Below, piece by piece: positions 12,009 to 26,274 of a stretch of DNA of 64,000 bases; position 1 is the stretch's first letter; each line of letters starts with the position of its first letter. The position numbers and the translations under genes are program-made. This DNA is from Thamnaconus septentrionalis (Eukaryota; Chordata; Actinopteri; Tetraodontiformes; Monacanthidae): assembly GCA_009823395.1 (NCBI GenBank), contig CM020510.1, forward strand, positions 681,273-745,272, given 5' to 3'. A model generated the notes under the pieces. It was given only the letters and a program-made list of their open reading frames with translations, was not told the DNA's origin and ran no database searches.

Positions 12009-13070
12009 GTTATTATTACATTCAGAATGCTGATGTAGTTTGACTTGAAATTAGATTCTTAGAACTACTTGGCAAGATTTAATGTTTTTTACAGTGTAGT
12101 GGAGAAGTTCGGAGCCCCTGGAGGATATGGGGGGAACATTTTGAAGAATAAAAAAAAAAAAATCAGTTTTGCAAAGATCTGGCAAAGAAACCATTGCTTC
12201 TTTTTCTTTTGTTTGAACCCAAGTGGCTCTGCAGACGAGCGGTGGAGGATGGAGGTGCAGTGTGAAGGTTGCAGGATTTAGAACGTGGTTGGAATGCAGT
12301 GGAGATGTTCCAGAGCAGCTCTGAGATCAGCAGCTAAACGACTGCAGTAGGCGTTGTTTTTGGAAATGATTTGTGCAGATTGTGGGCGGAGCCTCCTGGT
12401 AAATCACAGCCGCCCGGACAGGACGTGAAGAAAGACTTCAGCAACCGCATGATGGATTTACATGGGATTGGAAACACTGTGTTTTTTATGACATCATACT
12501 GCCAGATTGCCAACAGTCTTAGTGATGCTCTTCAACAAACTGGAGAAGTTTTCAGCTGAAACTCACTGAATATGAATATTATCCAGTCAAGGCTTGTTTG
12601 ATACTTTCCGTTAAAAGTGAAAAACCCGTGGCTGTAATTTCAAACGTCCATACATTCATTTCACACCCATAATGGAGACGCCAGCGAAGCTATGAGATGA
12701 ATAAAGCATCAGACTGATGGCTGAGAGCTTCAATCCTGGCAGGAAGCTGTTTCTCCCTGTTAACTAGCTGTCAATCATCCACTCACTCGCCTCCCGCCCG
12801 TCCGTCCGTCCGTGCGTCTGTCTGGAAGACTACAGCTGCAACAACAACAACCCACCCACACATACATAATTACCTGAATCATGAAGTCAGTTCTGATCAG
12901 CGCTGCAACAAATCAGACTCTTCATTTTGTTAGCGGTGCCGTTGTCTTCTCAGGGCTTCCAGAAGAAAACTCTCTTGTTTTTAGTCAGCAGCACGATGCA
13001 ACTAAAGTCCAAAAAAAAAAAGAAGTAAAATTTAGTTCTTTACAATTCTTTTTTTGTTTTGTTTTTATCT
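10740..13070. other. Intergenic; no gene supported
   Basis: Contains a short (ATT)n at about 11001-11022, a GAAA-type patch at about 11118-11140 and a long (TTA)n at about 11918-12017. Nothing else was recognised in the remaining unique sequence. Confidence 0.5.
11918..12017. repeat. (TTA)n microsatellite, about 100 bp
   Basis: Thirty-plus ATT units with one interruption near the 3' end. Confidence 0.95.
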
Positions 13071-13296
13071 ACAGGTTCTACCCAGAAAATTAGAATATCC
13101 TGAAAAGGTTGTAGTATTTCTGAGGGTTATTTTTAAAACTGCAAGACCTGATCAGCAAAATCCAAAGAAATAAAACTTGAAATATATTGATTTGCATATT
13201 ATTCCTTTATACAATATGTCACATTCACCTTTTAAGTTGAATTGCAGAAATACTGCAACCTTTTCAGCATATTCTAATTTTCTGGGTGGTACCTGT
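13071..13296. mobile_element. Palindromic MITE, about 226 bp
   Basis: The left end 'acaggttctacccagaaaat' and right end 'attttctgggtggtacctgt' are inverted repeats extending about 50 bp with few mismatches (the arms also share 'ttagaatat' and 'tgaaaaggttg'). It has no coding capacity. Superfamily not certain; the 'attctaattttctg' ends resemble those of fish Tc1/mariner-type MITEs. No clear target duplication was seen. Confidence 0.7.
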
Positions 13297-13698
13297 GCAT
13301 CTCATGCCATGAAAGCAGTGTTGGACGTTTACATTCAAACACTCCAACGTTTTCTGTTGCTGAGTTGAATAAAAACCATTAGTTTGATGAATGCACTGTA
13401 CAGTCTGAAAAGAGAGAAAAACCCACACACTTGCACCACTGCGGTTTCATCCGCAGTTGAAAGGTTCATTCTTTTCTTCACAGCTTCAGCTGCTTTGTAA
13501 TGTATTTATTTCAAAGGTCATGCGGGGAGGCTTGCAGCAGTGTGAAGTGGAGGTAATTATGAGTCTGACTACAGTGGTGCGGAAGGTTAGAGTTGTATGA
13601 ATATTCACACACGTTGTGTATTTCAAAGTTCACACTCAAACATTTTGTTGCTTGAGCACAAAAATGCAAGATGGCGCCTAATTACTAGAAGAGGACTG

Positions 13699-13766
<68 letters not shown>

Positions 13767-15360
13767 TCGTGACGTTAGACAATCAGAGATGCTCGGCAAA
13801 GAGAGGAGGCCGACCTGGCGTTTGAGTGATGCCAGCTCAGATAAAAGTGACTGCTAGATGTTTCTTCACTGACAGCAGGTCAGTCAGAACATCAGCAGCA
13901 TCAAAGAAGCACAACAGGCAGCTCAGCAGGTCCACAGCAGGTGTTTGGGTTGTTGAGATGCAGTAGAACTGACTGCTCTGTACTTCTGTCTGCAGTTGAG
14001 AAAAGTAACGATCACGCTGAACATCAGATTTCAATTCCTACAAACCTTGGAATTCTTCTCAGTGATGTGAAAACCACAGCGCACTTTTATGATTTGTGAA
14101 AGGCTTTTGTCAAAAATGGCAGAATGTGAGAGTCAGTGCACAATGGCCACTGTTGCATCGTCATCATCAAACCAGCATGAATAATTCAAAGCTTCTTTCT
14201 CCAAAGTTGGATGCTTCTGCTGTCTACTGCAGCTGGAGGAGGAGGAGACCACGACGTTTAGATGATGACCCAGGAAGCAAGGATGAACTTGGAAGGAGGT
14301 CAAACTCTATCTCTTCATTCCTCCTCCTTCTAACCACGGCACCCAGGTGCATGATGGGTATTTTCTCAAAGTCCACGACATCACCACGGACACAATGTTG
14401 CAGGCGGGTTCGTTTGAAGCTGAAGTGCAAGTTTCTGATTGGTCACGATGCCTCCGGTCCGGCTTTGGTGTTGTTTGTTTGTTTGTTGTTGGTGCAGCTG
14501 TTAGCTTAGCACCGTCACCTCGCAGCAAGAAGGTTCAGGGTCTCCTGAGGCCGTTCTGCGTGGAAGAGGCTCCAGCAGAGCAGACCACCACACCCTGAGA
14601 GCAGGAGGCAGCAGGAGGCAGCAGGTGCAGCAGATGGAAGGATGGAGATGTGTACATTTAACAAGCTGTAGTTTACATCAGTTTCTTGTTGCTTCAGCCT
14701 CTGCTTTGGGCCACTGCATCAGTTTAATGAGTGCACTTTTTAAGCCCAGGGGAAAACGTCTTCATTCAAGAGACGACAGCTCAGCGGCAGCGTATCCCAG
14801 CAGCAGCTTACAGATCTTTAGCGCCACCTGCCAGTCTGCACTGTGGCTTTGGAGCTTGGACCAGTGCGGTTGTTCTCCGAGTTAATAGCAGAACTCTGAA
14901 AAGTCACCTGAATTTGGCCTTGGCTCAGATTCTTGTTGTTTGTGCGTACTCACTACTGTTACATGAAGGTTCCTGAGTACTGTGTTGAAAGACTGCAGTA
15001 TTTTCTCATCTGTCAAAATGCAGAACTGACCCTGAAATCTGGCTGGGTGAGACCCGAGCCCTGGACGGCAACAATCAGCGGAGTCTCTGCTGTGTTGACT
15101 GAGAGAGCAGCAGTGCCCCCTGCTGCATACACTGAGAACAAGGGTTGGACAAATGCAAGGATCCACCCAGCAAGGGACTGATAAACTGATAACAGTAATG
15201 AAGATGTTCAAAATCAATTCAAATCAAATCAAATCAGATCAAATCAGAATGATTAAATCAGTGCTGTTTCAGTGAAGTGAAGTCTTTCTAATGCAGAAGA
15301 GACAATTTACTCTTTCAAAACAAGAGTAGAGTAAAAATGTAAAGTGAAAGTAGTGAAAAT

Positions 15361-15404
<44 letters not shown>

Positions 15405-16346
15405 CAAACAGCGCCAGAAAAAGTTTGAATGTCAAATGCAGCTTTTAGGAGGTGAAAGTTCTCACACTTCTTCCACACTGTTACATTACAATACATTGCA
15501 TTGCATTGCATTGAAGTCTTGTGTGGCGACCAAACGTTGTGTGCAGTGTGTGTGTAGTTTTGTTCCCCTTCATGGATTTCTCACTTCCTGTTTTATTTTG
15601 AAAGCCTGTTCCCCTGGTGCGGCAGCAGCTTGTGTGTTCCCCATCATTCCTGATTGGCCCTCCCCTCCCTGATGGTGTTCACCTGTCCAACCACTCACCT
15701 CAGTGGAACACCTGGTCTGGTGTTCCAGTGAGATCCAGCAGTGCTTCACTGTCGCCTCTCGCAGTTCTCAGCTCGTGTCTTTCCTTCTTCTGCTTGTTGG
15801 AGCTTCTGTCACTTCATTTATTGGCTGGACATCATAGAAAGTGGGGCCAGCGGGTTAATTTTTTTTTTTGTGGAATAAATTTGGGCGGCGACTTCATGAA
15901 AAGGTCCTGAGACTCCACCAGCTGAGAACCACTGACACACAATCACTGACACTGACAGAGGACAAAGCCAGTAGAAGCAGCTGATTGAAAGAAAGGAAGG
16001 AATCTTCCTCCACTCCTGCTCTTCCACCACTCCTCCTCTTCCACTCCTGCTCCTCCAGTCCTCCCCCTCTTCCACTCCTCCTCCTCCACTCCTCCTCCTC
16101 CAGTCCTCCTCCACCACTCCTCCTCCTCCACTCCTCCTCTTCCACTCCTGCTCCTCCAGTCCTCCTCCTCCTCCTCCTCCTCCTCCTCCCTCCTCCTCCT
16201 CCTCCTCCTCCTCCTCCTCTTCCACTCCTCCCCCTCTTCCACTCCTCCTCCACCACTCCAAAACATCCAGTGAAGCAGTGACATCAAGCTTCAAGATGCT
16301 GCTGCTGCTGCTCAAACTAACTGTAATCACTGGGCTTTGACAATAG

Positions 16347-16390
<44 letters not shown>
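13297..16390. other. Intergenic with microsatellites
   Basis: (GT)n about 13703-13762, a short (AAATC)n patch about 15217-15246, (CA)n about 15362-15403, (CTC)n-rich about 16000-16255 and (GT)n about 16350-16389. A plus-strand stretch at 14347-14430 (HDGYFLKVHDITTDTM) looks coding-like but has no good donor, so it is not called. Confidence 0.5.
16000..16256. repeat. (CTC)n-rich purine/pyrimidine tract
   Basis: About 255 bp of almost pure pyrimidine on the + strand in CTC/CTT/CCA units. The long Glu/Gly/Arg and Ser/Pro/Leu frames here are products of the repeat. Confidence 0.95.
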
Positions 16391-16391
<1 letters not shown>

Positions 16392-17341
16392 AACAGTGCA
16401 CCATTAAAGAAATAATGAATTGAAATCATTGAGAAATCTCCTGCTATTTCTTCCTTTTGCTGCGGCAGAAGGAAAACCGCATCTGGCCTCCCTCATTTGT
16501 CATCATAAATATTTATGAATGCATTTGAATAATGTGGGCTTGTAATGCAAAATATCATTTGGAAGAAAGAAGAAGAGAGGAAGGAGGTGAAGGATGTCAA
16601 CAAGCAGAGGAGGAAGAATCTGCCCACCCTCAACTTTGCTCCTGTGGGCTTCACAGAAAGACATTTCATGATCGCTTCTTCTAACTTTACAGATTTATTA
16701 CATAAACACCACCGGTGTCATCTGTCAGGAAACTGAACTGAAGTGAGGTGAGTGAAAACGCACAACAACCATTCAAACACAGCAAAATAAACATCTCCAA
16801 TCAGGACAACACAAATATAAATCAGTACGATTTCAAGTATAATTGTACTGTTTGGACACTTTATACTGTCAGTTCATACACAGCGGTGGGGGAAAATGGC
16901 ACGTTATGATTGGACGGAGGAGGAGATGGAATATTTTTTACAAGTCATCAAAGAAAAAAAAATAGAACAACCATTCTGGACAGCAAACAACATGGAAATG
17001 CAGATCTTATTGAGCAGAATTACAGTTTATGATCTTCACACCATTCAATGGAAACACCTGCAAATTGTAACTTGTTGAAATTTTAGAAATTCCGCTTTGG
17101 TTTTGCCTGAGACTGTCATGGAAACACAGCTGCTGTCATGGATCCATTTCACAACAATGAGTTCACTTTTTCCACACTGAGGAGAACAACCATCGCACAC
17201 CATGAAGTGCAGTGCAGTGCAGTGCAGTGCGGTGCAGGGCAGTGAACCAGGCCACAATATTAATCAGTTGCTTGTGCAAATCCCAGATGATGCATTGATT
17301 GAATGAAACTGCTTACGGTTGAAATCCAGTCATTATGTGAA

Positions 17342-17440
<99 letters not shown>

Positions 17441-19255
17441 AATTCCATTTGGAAATCCTCCTCTGGCTGCAAGCTGAGCTTTGCTGTCGGCCAAATCACT
17501 GAAACGTCTTCATCGCTTGCCAGAAGGTCCTGACAGTCACCTATAACTCCTGGCCGTCAAATTGCTCCATGGACACACACTGTATTGATTGGCTACTACT
17601 ACACTGCTAATACCACTGAGCACTGCACTGCTGAGCCTGGTGCCAGGGGTCCAGGCAGGATGTCAGAGTGGAATCACAGCAGGAGATGCCAGGCATGAGT
17701 GACTCCTGCCCAGCAAAGGTCCTTCTGAATAAAACATGCAGTATCACGGCCTGGCATTCTGCCTCTGGTCTGGGCCGGCCAGACGCTGACACTGTCCTCC
17801 AGGGGGAGTCATTCTGCTCCGCAGCACCTCAGGAGCGGCTCACACCTCCACTCTGTGTTGGCGTCTCGCTGGTGTTTCACCTTGAAGACGGATTGTCTTC
17901 CTGTTCTGCTCCTCTCCTGTTGTGACGCTTTGCTTTCCCTCTCCCAGTGTCAGGCTGCAGTCACGTCTTCTCCCTGAGCAGCATGTGGAAGAAGAGCCAG
18001 AGCCAAACCACTGCAACCTTCCCCTGGACATCATGAGCAACATCTCAACATCTCAACATCTCACCAACACAACAACAACAAAACAATCAACACAAGACGT
18101 TGCAGGAAACTTGGATTCATGCAACCAGGATCACTGACGGGGCTGAGTTCAACCAATCCAGTGCAGGAGGTGCAGGAGGTGCAGGAGGAGGTGCAGGAGC
18201 AGATGAAAAGAAAGGCAACGCTGCCGCAGTCATAAAACAACGAGATAAAGAGAAACAAAGTGTGTGTAAGTAGCGCACAAACACACACACTGGCTGCATG
18301 ACCAACCAATGGTTGATGAGCGTCTGCGAAGACTCGGTGCTTCCCTGATTACAAATTACAGTTTGAATTGGAGGTGGAATTGACTGCAGGTGTGAGTGAT
18401 TGTGTGAGCGTAGCGCCAACAGGCTACAACTCTGATAACTGCATGAGCTCAGTGACTTGAGTTTGGGATTAATGGAGTCGCTCTTATCTGATGTTTGCTC
18501 CTCTGCTGTTCCATTATCACTGTGTGTGTTGTGTACAAGCTGCCAGGGAGACCACTGCATGCATTCTTTTGTCTGTTCAACTGTTGTGCGTGGGTTTGTC
18601 ATGGATTTGTTATTATATACGCTGGCCTTTGAAGATGCGTTGGTTCCAGTGTTGTGTGAGAAACCTTGATCCCATGTCTTGACCCCTGTGGAATCACTTC
18701 AGCTTTGAAAGGAGCTGCAGTGCTTCAGAGATGTCATCAAATGAGAATGAAACTGCAGTATTCAACCAAGCGGTCATCTGTTAATGAATCATTTGACACT
18801 GAATTTATTCATTTCACGCTGAATCTGCAGCCTCCTCGCTACGGCTTCCTCCACGACCACCACAATCAAACTGGTGCTGCTTCATTGTGACAACAAGGGC
18901 AACACTTGGCAGCAGTGCAACATCGTTTCCACTGGAACATCTTCCACTCTGGGGAGACCTTCTGGATGAGGAGGAATTGCTGAGCAGATTAATGGATGGA
19001 CGCGTCTCCATAAATGTTTGGACGAGCTTTTCAGATTCAGATTGAAGTTCTGACTTGCAAATGTGGGCACTGTGGAGCTCCGTCGTTCAGTTCGAGTTCA
19101 CCTGCATCCAGAACAGCTGCGATCAACCAGCAGAAACTCCACAGCTTTGTTGTGGACGTCCAAGTTGGGAATGAGGGGACGAGAAGAAGGAGAGAGGGAG
19201 CGCGTACACCTGCTCTGGGCAGAGGCTACAGTGCAGACAAACTGTGGAGGCTACA
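16391..19255. other. Intergenic; no gene supported
   Basis: A (GT)n of about 45 units at 17348-17438 is the main feature. Short gcagt repeats lie at about 17205-17240. No exon with paired splice sites was found. Confidence 0.5.
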
Positions 19256-19263
19256 GTGCAGAC

Positions 19264-19970
19264 CAGCGGTGTCAAACTCATTTTGGTTCAGGGGCCACAG
19301 AGGAAAATCTATTCCCAAGTGGGCCGGACCGGTAGAATCATGGTATGGTGATAATAACGTAAAAATAACGACAACTTCCAGTTGTTTTCTTTGTTTTACT
19401 TCGTCCGCACTCTGCAGTCTGCATCAGTGTTGCCAACTCCTCAGTAAGGAAAGCCGCTATTGGCTGTCCTGAAAGTCGCCAAATGACATCATCATGTAAT
19501 TTGCATAATTGACAATTTGCACTTGATGGCAACGTAATAACACCAGGAAAAGTCGCTAGAGTTGTCACTAGTCGCTTTTGACAAACCAAAAAAAGTCGCC
19601 ATGGGGAGAATAGCGACTTTTTGGGGGAGAAAGTCGCCAAGTTGGCAACAGTGCTCTGCATCAACTTTGTCTGTTTCGACAGAGACATTCTGGGGCAGTG
19701 AGGGCAGCCAATAGGAGGCGTTCTGGGGCAATGAGGGGAGCCAATAGGAGGCGTGAGTGGCTGTACTTGTGCCAATTTGCTCCGTCCCAGTATTGAGTTT
19801 GTTTGCCAAGCAGAAACGATATTGCGACACCAAGTGGACACATTTAGAACAGCACTTTCTTTCATTGAGAAACTGCAGTTTTTATATTTTTGCAAAATCA
19901 TCTCGCGGGCCGGAAACAAAACAGTTTGCGGGCCTGATCCGGCCCGCGGGCCGTATGTTTGACACCCCTG
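19264..19970. mobile_element. Non-autonomous hAT-like element, 707 bp
   Basis: Left end 'cagcggtgtcaaactcattt' and right end 'gggccgtatgtttgacaccc' plus 'ctg' form hAT-type inverted termini. The flanks are 8-bp direct repeats: gtgcagac at 19256-19263 and gtgtagac at 19971-19978, one mismatch. It encodes no transposase. A second element (19425-19653) is inserted inside it. Confidence 0.85.
19425..19653. mobile_element. hAT-like MITE nested in the 19264-19970 element
   Basis: Starts 'cagtgttgccaact' and ends 'agttggcaacagtg', its inverted repeat. Flanking 8-mers gtctgcat (19417-19424) and ctctgcat (19654-19661) match at seven of eight positions, as expected for a hAT target duplication. Length 229 bp, no coding capacity. 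Confidence 0.8.
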
Positions 19971-19978
19971 GTGTAGAC

Positions 19979-20879
19979 AAACTGTGGTGTGAAAATCTTT
20001 TTTTTCATTCATTCCTTCTTGCAACAATTCCCGCTCACATCGTCCAGCAAAACATTTGACTGGTGTGCGAGAATTCTGCTGTGAAAATGTGTTGAAGAAG
20101 CTTCGAGCCAGATTTCCAGCCCAGAGTGGAGCTCCATATTTATATAGTTATAGTTTTATATATTTATATATGGCTTTCCCTTCTTATCTTGACTTTGTCC
20201 TCCCTCCCTCCCTCACTAGTCTGTCTGTCAGCTCGTGCCTCCTGTCTGACACCTTCATCTCATCACTCTCACCTTCAGCACTGTTCTATCCCTCCGTTTC
20301 TTCTCCTCCTCCACTGCGCCCACTGCGCCCTTGCACTGCCGCTCTGTCTCTCTATTCCATCCTTTCTGCTCTTCCTTTAAAAAGCTCGACTCACGCAGTG
20401 TCCGGACTGTAAATGAAGTCGGCGTTGCTCTCTGCCTGCCTGCGCCGCTGATAGGAAGCCTCTGCTGCCCCCCAGTGGCCAAAGAGCGAACAGTCCGAGA
20501 GACAAAATACCAGCGACCTTCAACCCGTCCAGCACGTCAGCGCCTCCTGCCGCTCCCCAGTTGTTAGTTTCGACTAGTGGCGGCAGTAGTTACAAGCCCG
20601 CTGCGCGTGTCAAACCTTGGCAGAGGCAACTTTCATATTAAAAATGTAGAAAACAAAACTTCCTGTGAATGGATCATTTTAACTAGCAGTGGCGCTTTTT
20701 GCAGTTTTCTTACTGATAAAAACCTCTTTCCAACAGCCTGAACTTCATTTGTAACAATAATAACTTCAGTCAATCAAAATCTGATGAAAAAAAACCCCAG
20801 AACTACAGCAATTACAGAGGATCTCTCTTCCAATACCAGGAAAATATTTTCATCATTATTCAAATGCATTTCCAAGCAT

Positions 20880-20924
<45 letters not shown>

Positions 20925-21700
20925 CATACCACACTTTTCAAGGCACCCACAGCACATGACAGAGACTGCATGGTGGATTCGAACCAACAACTCTGTGCTT
21001 ATCTGTGGCAGCTCAGCAGTTGCGGTCGTTGCTGGCTGAGGATCAGTTTGATTTTAAGAGTTTTTCTGTTGTTTGTTTTGTTTGAAAGTTGATGATGACG
21101 ATGATTTCACAACCATCACGCCTTCCACTATTGTCTCAGTGTTGCAACCAAGGTTTAAAAAGCACATTAACTCCACCCAAACCAGATCCACACTCCAAGT
21201 AGCACTTCCTCCACCAGTTTCCACGGCAACCAGTTCCCAACCAACCAGCTGAACCAATTAGAAGTGACAAAGACGCCCAGAGCCGTAAACTGCCCAGAGA
21301 TTAGAGGCAGGAGAGACTCAGCCTCCAAACAGAACAAACAAATGAAAGGCGGGTCTCTGATCTTTGGCTGTGGCTTTCATACCAGTGCCCCCCCCCCACC
21401 CCACCCCGCCACCCCCCCACCTCCGCCTCACACACACACACACACACACCCACGGAGACATGGACACACACCTGCAGGCTTAGCGCTGTCTGTCTGCCTC
21501 CATCTATAACAGGGAACAATTTAATTAAAACTGCCACCTTTCTCTCCCTCCTCCCTCTGTTGTTGGTCTCAGTGGGATTAGTGTGCGTCTGTGTTGTGTT
21601 GTTCTAGCCACAGGCCACAAACACAATCAATAACAAATAGTTTCTGCTTGCTAATGGTTCCTTTTTCCGTCCAAGACACAACTGAAGGATTGGGTTTTTC
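19979..21700. other. Intergenic; no gene supported
   Basis: Contains a (GTT)n tract at about 20880-20924 and a C-run/(CA)n patch at about 21388-21450. A GC-richer interval at 20400-20600 has no recognised exon. Confidence 0.5.
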
Positions 21701-21701
21701 T

Positions 21702-22322
<621 letters not shown>

Positions 22323-22660
22323 CACTGTGTGTGTGTCTGTGTGTGTGTGTGCTTCAATGTTGCCGTTGACTTGGCAGAACAATTGGCAGAATCGTGATTC
22401 CACTGTGTTTTTCCACTGTGTTTTTTCACTGTGTTTGTCGACTGAGGAAATACTTCTACTTGTTCAGTTTTACTCCCTGTAGTCGATGACACGCCAGGAT
22501 TACTGCGCTGGCCAATCACAAGGGAGCAACACAGCAAACAAACCTTGTGTGTTGTTGGAAGCGGACCATTGTTGTCTGGGACCGGTCTGGATTGGGAATA
22601 TTTTGCACTTTAGCTTTAATAATCCTGCTGCTGGACTTTGTTTCGCCTACTTTTGCTTTA

Positions 22661-23456
22661 AGGTCCAGTGTGGAACATTTGGAGATTTGTTTTTCAGAAG
22701 AAACAGCGACATCAAGTGGTTACATTCTGGATTGCAGCGCTCACTTTCACTTCTGTCCCCTTATGGACTCAGGACCCTCCCCCTCCTGAGCTTGCCAGTG
22801 AACTACACTGACCCTGGCTGTGTCTCAGTTCAGGCTCTGCATCCTTCCAAGGCTGCATTTGAGAGGAAGTTGCGTCATAGCACTGCGTGAAGGCTCCTCC
22901 CAATTCCCAAAAGTCAGAAGGACGCTCCAAATGCGTCCTGGGAATGCACCCTACTGTTAGCCCATTCCAAGGCTGCACCGCTACTATCCTTCACCTCCTT
23001 CTGTATCCCAGGGTGCTTTGCCTGCTGCTGCAAAGCATCCTGGGATCCTGGGAAGTCAGCTGAAATTAGCGCCATCTACTGGCAAAGACACAATGTATAA
23101 ATTTAAGTGTTGAAGTTTCACATCAAATATTCAGTTTTTAACGCAGGGTTTTTACTTATTTGAACATCCAACGCCATCGTTAGATGGAGAACCAATGGTT
23201 AGCTTGATGCTATGAAAACGTCACTTCTGTGGTTGGCCAGCAGGAGGGAACGGCGGTGACGCAACCAGGAAATACGCCCACGGATAGACCGTCCCGTGTG
23301 GTTACCGGGGAGGCGGGGTTTGGGGCGGTCCTTCTGGGCCGGGTCCTTGGAGGACGCTTCCTTCAGACGGAGGAAGCCTCCTTCCTTCCTTCCAAGGATG
23401 CAGACCCTGAATTGAGACACAGCCCCTGTGCACTCAAACCTGGAGACCTGCTCCAC

Positions 23457-23487
<31 letters not shown>

Positions 23488-23786
23488 TTGGTTTATTTGA
23501 GGACGCCCCCTAGCGTTCAGCCTAAATACTAAACGCTATGCTGTCAGGCAGCTGGATTGTCCACACCAGGCTTCCTTAGAAATATGCTGCTGCAAGATGG
23601 CAGCTAACTGGGAGCACTGGGACCCTGACTGGTCTTTGGAGATTCTTATATCCAGTATGAGAGGAGTTCTAATGGGAGGAAACCCACATGGCTGTTATTG
23701 CACTGCCAGTGGACACTTCTTTAAACGTACATGTGGGCAGTGTGTTCAGCTTTCACCAGGATAAAATCATCCTCCACTCTGGACCT
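22661..23786. mobile_element. TTAA-family element, interrupted copy
   Basis: Starts 'ttaaggtccagtgtggaaca' (from 22658) and ends 'cctccactctggacctt'. It carries the family's 'acagcgacatcaagtggtta' and 'agctggattgtccacaccag' blocks. A 607-bp element (22817-23423) splits it in two. Confidence 0.75.
22817..23423. mobile_element. 607-bp TIR element nested in the TTAA-family copy
   Basis: Left end 'gctgtgtctcagttcaggct' and right end 'ccctgaattgagacacagc' are inverted repeats. The 5-bp sequence ccctg occurs on both sides (22812-22816 and 23424-23428) and occurs once at the matching place in uninterrupted family members. No coding capacity. Superfamily not determined. Confidence 0.75.
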
Positions 23787-24225
23787 TGTTAGCATCCTGA
23801 AGGCTTGTATTCCTCTTCTTCACGGTTGCTGCTGCAGCACATAAAGATGATGGATGGTGGTGTGACACCTGTGAAGGTAATCTGCTGTCAGGGTGCTCTA
23901 CCTGCACCTCCGTCCTCCTTTCTTATTGACTCGCTGGTATAATCCAACAATCTGTCACAGGTTGTTTTTCAAGACAATCTTCACGAGGATCTCTCCATGG
24001 TAACAGCGTCACATTTTTCAAAGACATTTCCCGACCGTCTCTAATCTCATAATTCCCCCCCCCCCCCTCCTCCTGTGCTTTATTGCTACACCTCCCCTCC
24101 CCCACTGCACCGGCTCCCTGTCCCTGCTTTGCCTCCCTCTCTCTCCCCTTCTCTCTCTCTCCCTCTCTCTCCCTCTCTCTCTCTCCCCTTCTCCTCTCGC
24201 TTGCCAAGCTCCTCTCCTCCACTGA

Positions 24226-24720
24226 CAGCTGGTCCTCTGCGAGTGCTGCACCGTCCGCTGGCTGCCGGTATGTTCAGGCCAGCCTGCAAGGGATCTGCGG
24301 GCGAGCCGAGGTAAGGGCAGAGCCGCCGCCGCTGACGTCGGTTGCGTTAACTATCAGGCGGAGCGTACGTGCGTGAGCGCTGATTGGTGTGGAGAACTCT
24401 CCTGCTGAAGTGGAGAGTGTCTCCAGTTGCAGGTGAGGGACGACGCGCACGTGCACAAGGAGGGATTGCGTTCCTACAGGTGTTTCCTCTCCAGTTGGAG
24501 GAACGTCTTGTGTTGTGGTAGGCCTCTTATTTTCGCGGCCGTCGGCGTTTATTTTCAAGCAACGGCGCAACCGCGCTGCGACGTTGGCGCTGGGTTTTGC
24601 CGAGAGGTTCGTGACTCTCTTGTGATGATGCGTAGATGGGAGGCGGTGGATGGCGGACGTAAAGTTTCTGAGTGGGTGGATGAGACCGGCGCTTGTTTAT
24701 GTTTCCCGAAATGCAAGCCG
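24226..24720 (+). promoter_or_regulatory. CpG-rich segment
   Basis: GC- and CpG-rich relative to flanks, with 'gccgccgccgctgacgtcgg' and several CG-containing boxes. It suggests a promoter or CpG island, but no transcript can be assigned. A 146-codon frame at 24427-24867 opens at a non-ATG codon and was not accepted as a gene. Confidence 0.3.
24270..24310 (+). other. Candidate short first coding exon in GC-rich DNA
   Basis: ATG followed by 13 codons (MFRPACKGSAGEP and a split Arg) ends at GCCGAG before a GTAAGG donor, leaving phase 2. This is the phase required by rap1gap2 exons at 33332 and 56439, about 9 and 32 kb downstream on the same strand. It lies in a CpG-containing GC-rich stretch (about 24226-24720) preceded by pyrimidine-rich sequence. 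It could be a distal alternative first exon of rap1gap2, an exon of another gene, or chance. Confidence 0.2.
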
Positions 24721-25045
24721 AGGTGCCGTCGAGCGACGTTCAACAGAAACACGCAACAGAACGGAATGAGACAGAATCACCTGGGACTGTTCCAGGTGGA
24801 CGATGATGTTCTGATCTACGCTGGCACGTTGTCCGTCCTCTGGGAGCCGCAGGAGAAGTTGCATTAGCTTCTGTTGCCAGCCTCTCTGGAGAAACACCTC
24901 AGCTCTGATGATGTGGGAAACATGAGGAGAAACCTGTTTGCAGTCTGACCGCTGCTCTGGAAACTAGACTCTCATCATTTATACACAAAATGCTCGATGA
25001 GTATTTTGTCAAAGTTGTCAAAATGATGTGGAGAAAAGTGCAATT

Positions 25046-25056
25046 TATTATTATTA

Positions 25057-25099
<43 letters not shown>
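25046..25099. repeat. (ATT)n microsatellite
   Basis: About 18 ATT units with one ATC interruption. Confidence 0.95.
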
Positions 25100-25100
<1 letters not shown>

Positions 25101-25907
25101 CATGTTTATATGACATTTTGTATTGAAGGCACTGCTCTCTACAGAAAGACATCAAACACAACCTTAAACTCTGCCGAAGTCAATGGGAGAGAATTTGATC
25201 ATCAATAATGAGCAGCTTCCTCTGTTCAAGCTGAGACTCCGTAGAAGCTCATTTCATTTCATTTCATTTCATTTCATTATGCAACATTTGCCAGTTTTTA
25301 TAGTTCTCATTTTGCTTCCAGCTGAAAAGAAAACTTTCCCAAATAGAATTCTGTAAAAAAAAAAATGAACACGTGAAGTAAAGCTGCAGCCAAGTTTGCT
25401 TGATATGAAAATAGATGTTCATCCAGTGAGAACAGGTTTCCCTCTGCATGACGTGTTTCTCTGCTGGAGATGTGCCACAACCACCAGCCTGGACCTGCAG
25501 AGTCACCACACCTCCGCCCAGCATTAAGAGCACAGGGCCAGATGCTGGTCAGCAGGTCCAACAGGTGGCTCTGGTCCTGCTGAAGGTACCTGCTCAGCAC
25601 ACCGAGGCCGTCTGAACCTCATCCGATGCTCAGCTGACTGGAGGAGCTCCAGTGATTGAAGACTTGAACCCTGCAGTGATCCACTGCTGGAAACTCTTCT
25701 CGTCCCTGGTGACTCGCTCGACCGTAGTCAGGGGAGTTCCCGCTCTTTTCGGTCAACCACTTCTTTTGGCTCGGCTCACTAAATAGAGTCAGCGGTTCTT
25801 TTGGCTCCCAAGCTGGTTTCTGCTTGGTTCGGGTCCCCAGCCAATCAGGAGCCATCTCTCTTGGTTCACCTCAAACCGGCTTTTCGAAGCGGTTGGCGAC
25901 CGACCTG

Positions 25908-26186
25908 TCACCAGTGGAGCGTCCTTCACCCAGTTTGGTCTCCAGTGGAGCGTCCTTCACCCAGTTTGGTCACCAGTGGAGCGTCCTTCACCCAGTTTGG
26001 TCACCAGTGGAGCATCCTTCACCCAGTGTGGTCACCAGTGGAGCATCCTTCACCCAGTGTGGTCACCAGTGGAGCATCCTTCACCCAGTTTGGTCACCAG
26101 TGGAGCGTCCTTCACCCAGTTTGGTCACCAGTGGAGCGTCCTTCACCCAGTTTGGTCTCCAGTGGAGCATCCTTCACCCAGTTTGG
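25908..26186. repeat. 31-bp minisatellite, nine units
   Basis: Exactly nine 31-bp units (279 bp), each containing 'gtccttcacccagtttgg' or variants, with a few substitutions such as ccagtgg versus tccagtgg. Because 31 is not a multiple of three, all frames stay open and produce spurious ORFs. Confidence 0.95.
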
Positions 26187-26274
26187 TCTCCTGAGATGTG
26201 TTCTCTGATACTGACCAGGACTTGGTCCAGCGTCCTCAGCACTGATCTCAGCCACTGTCACTGGTTCGCCATCA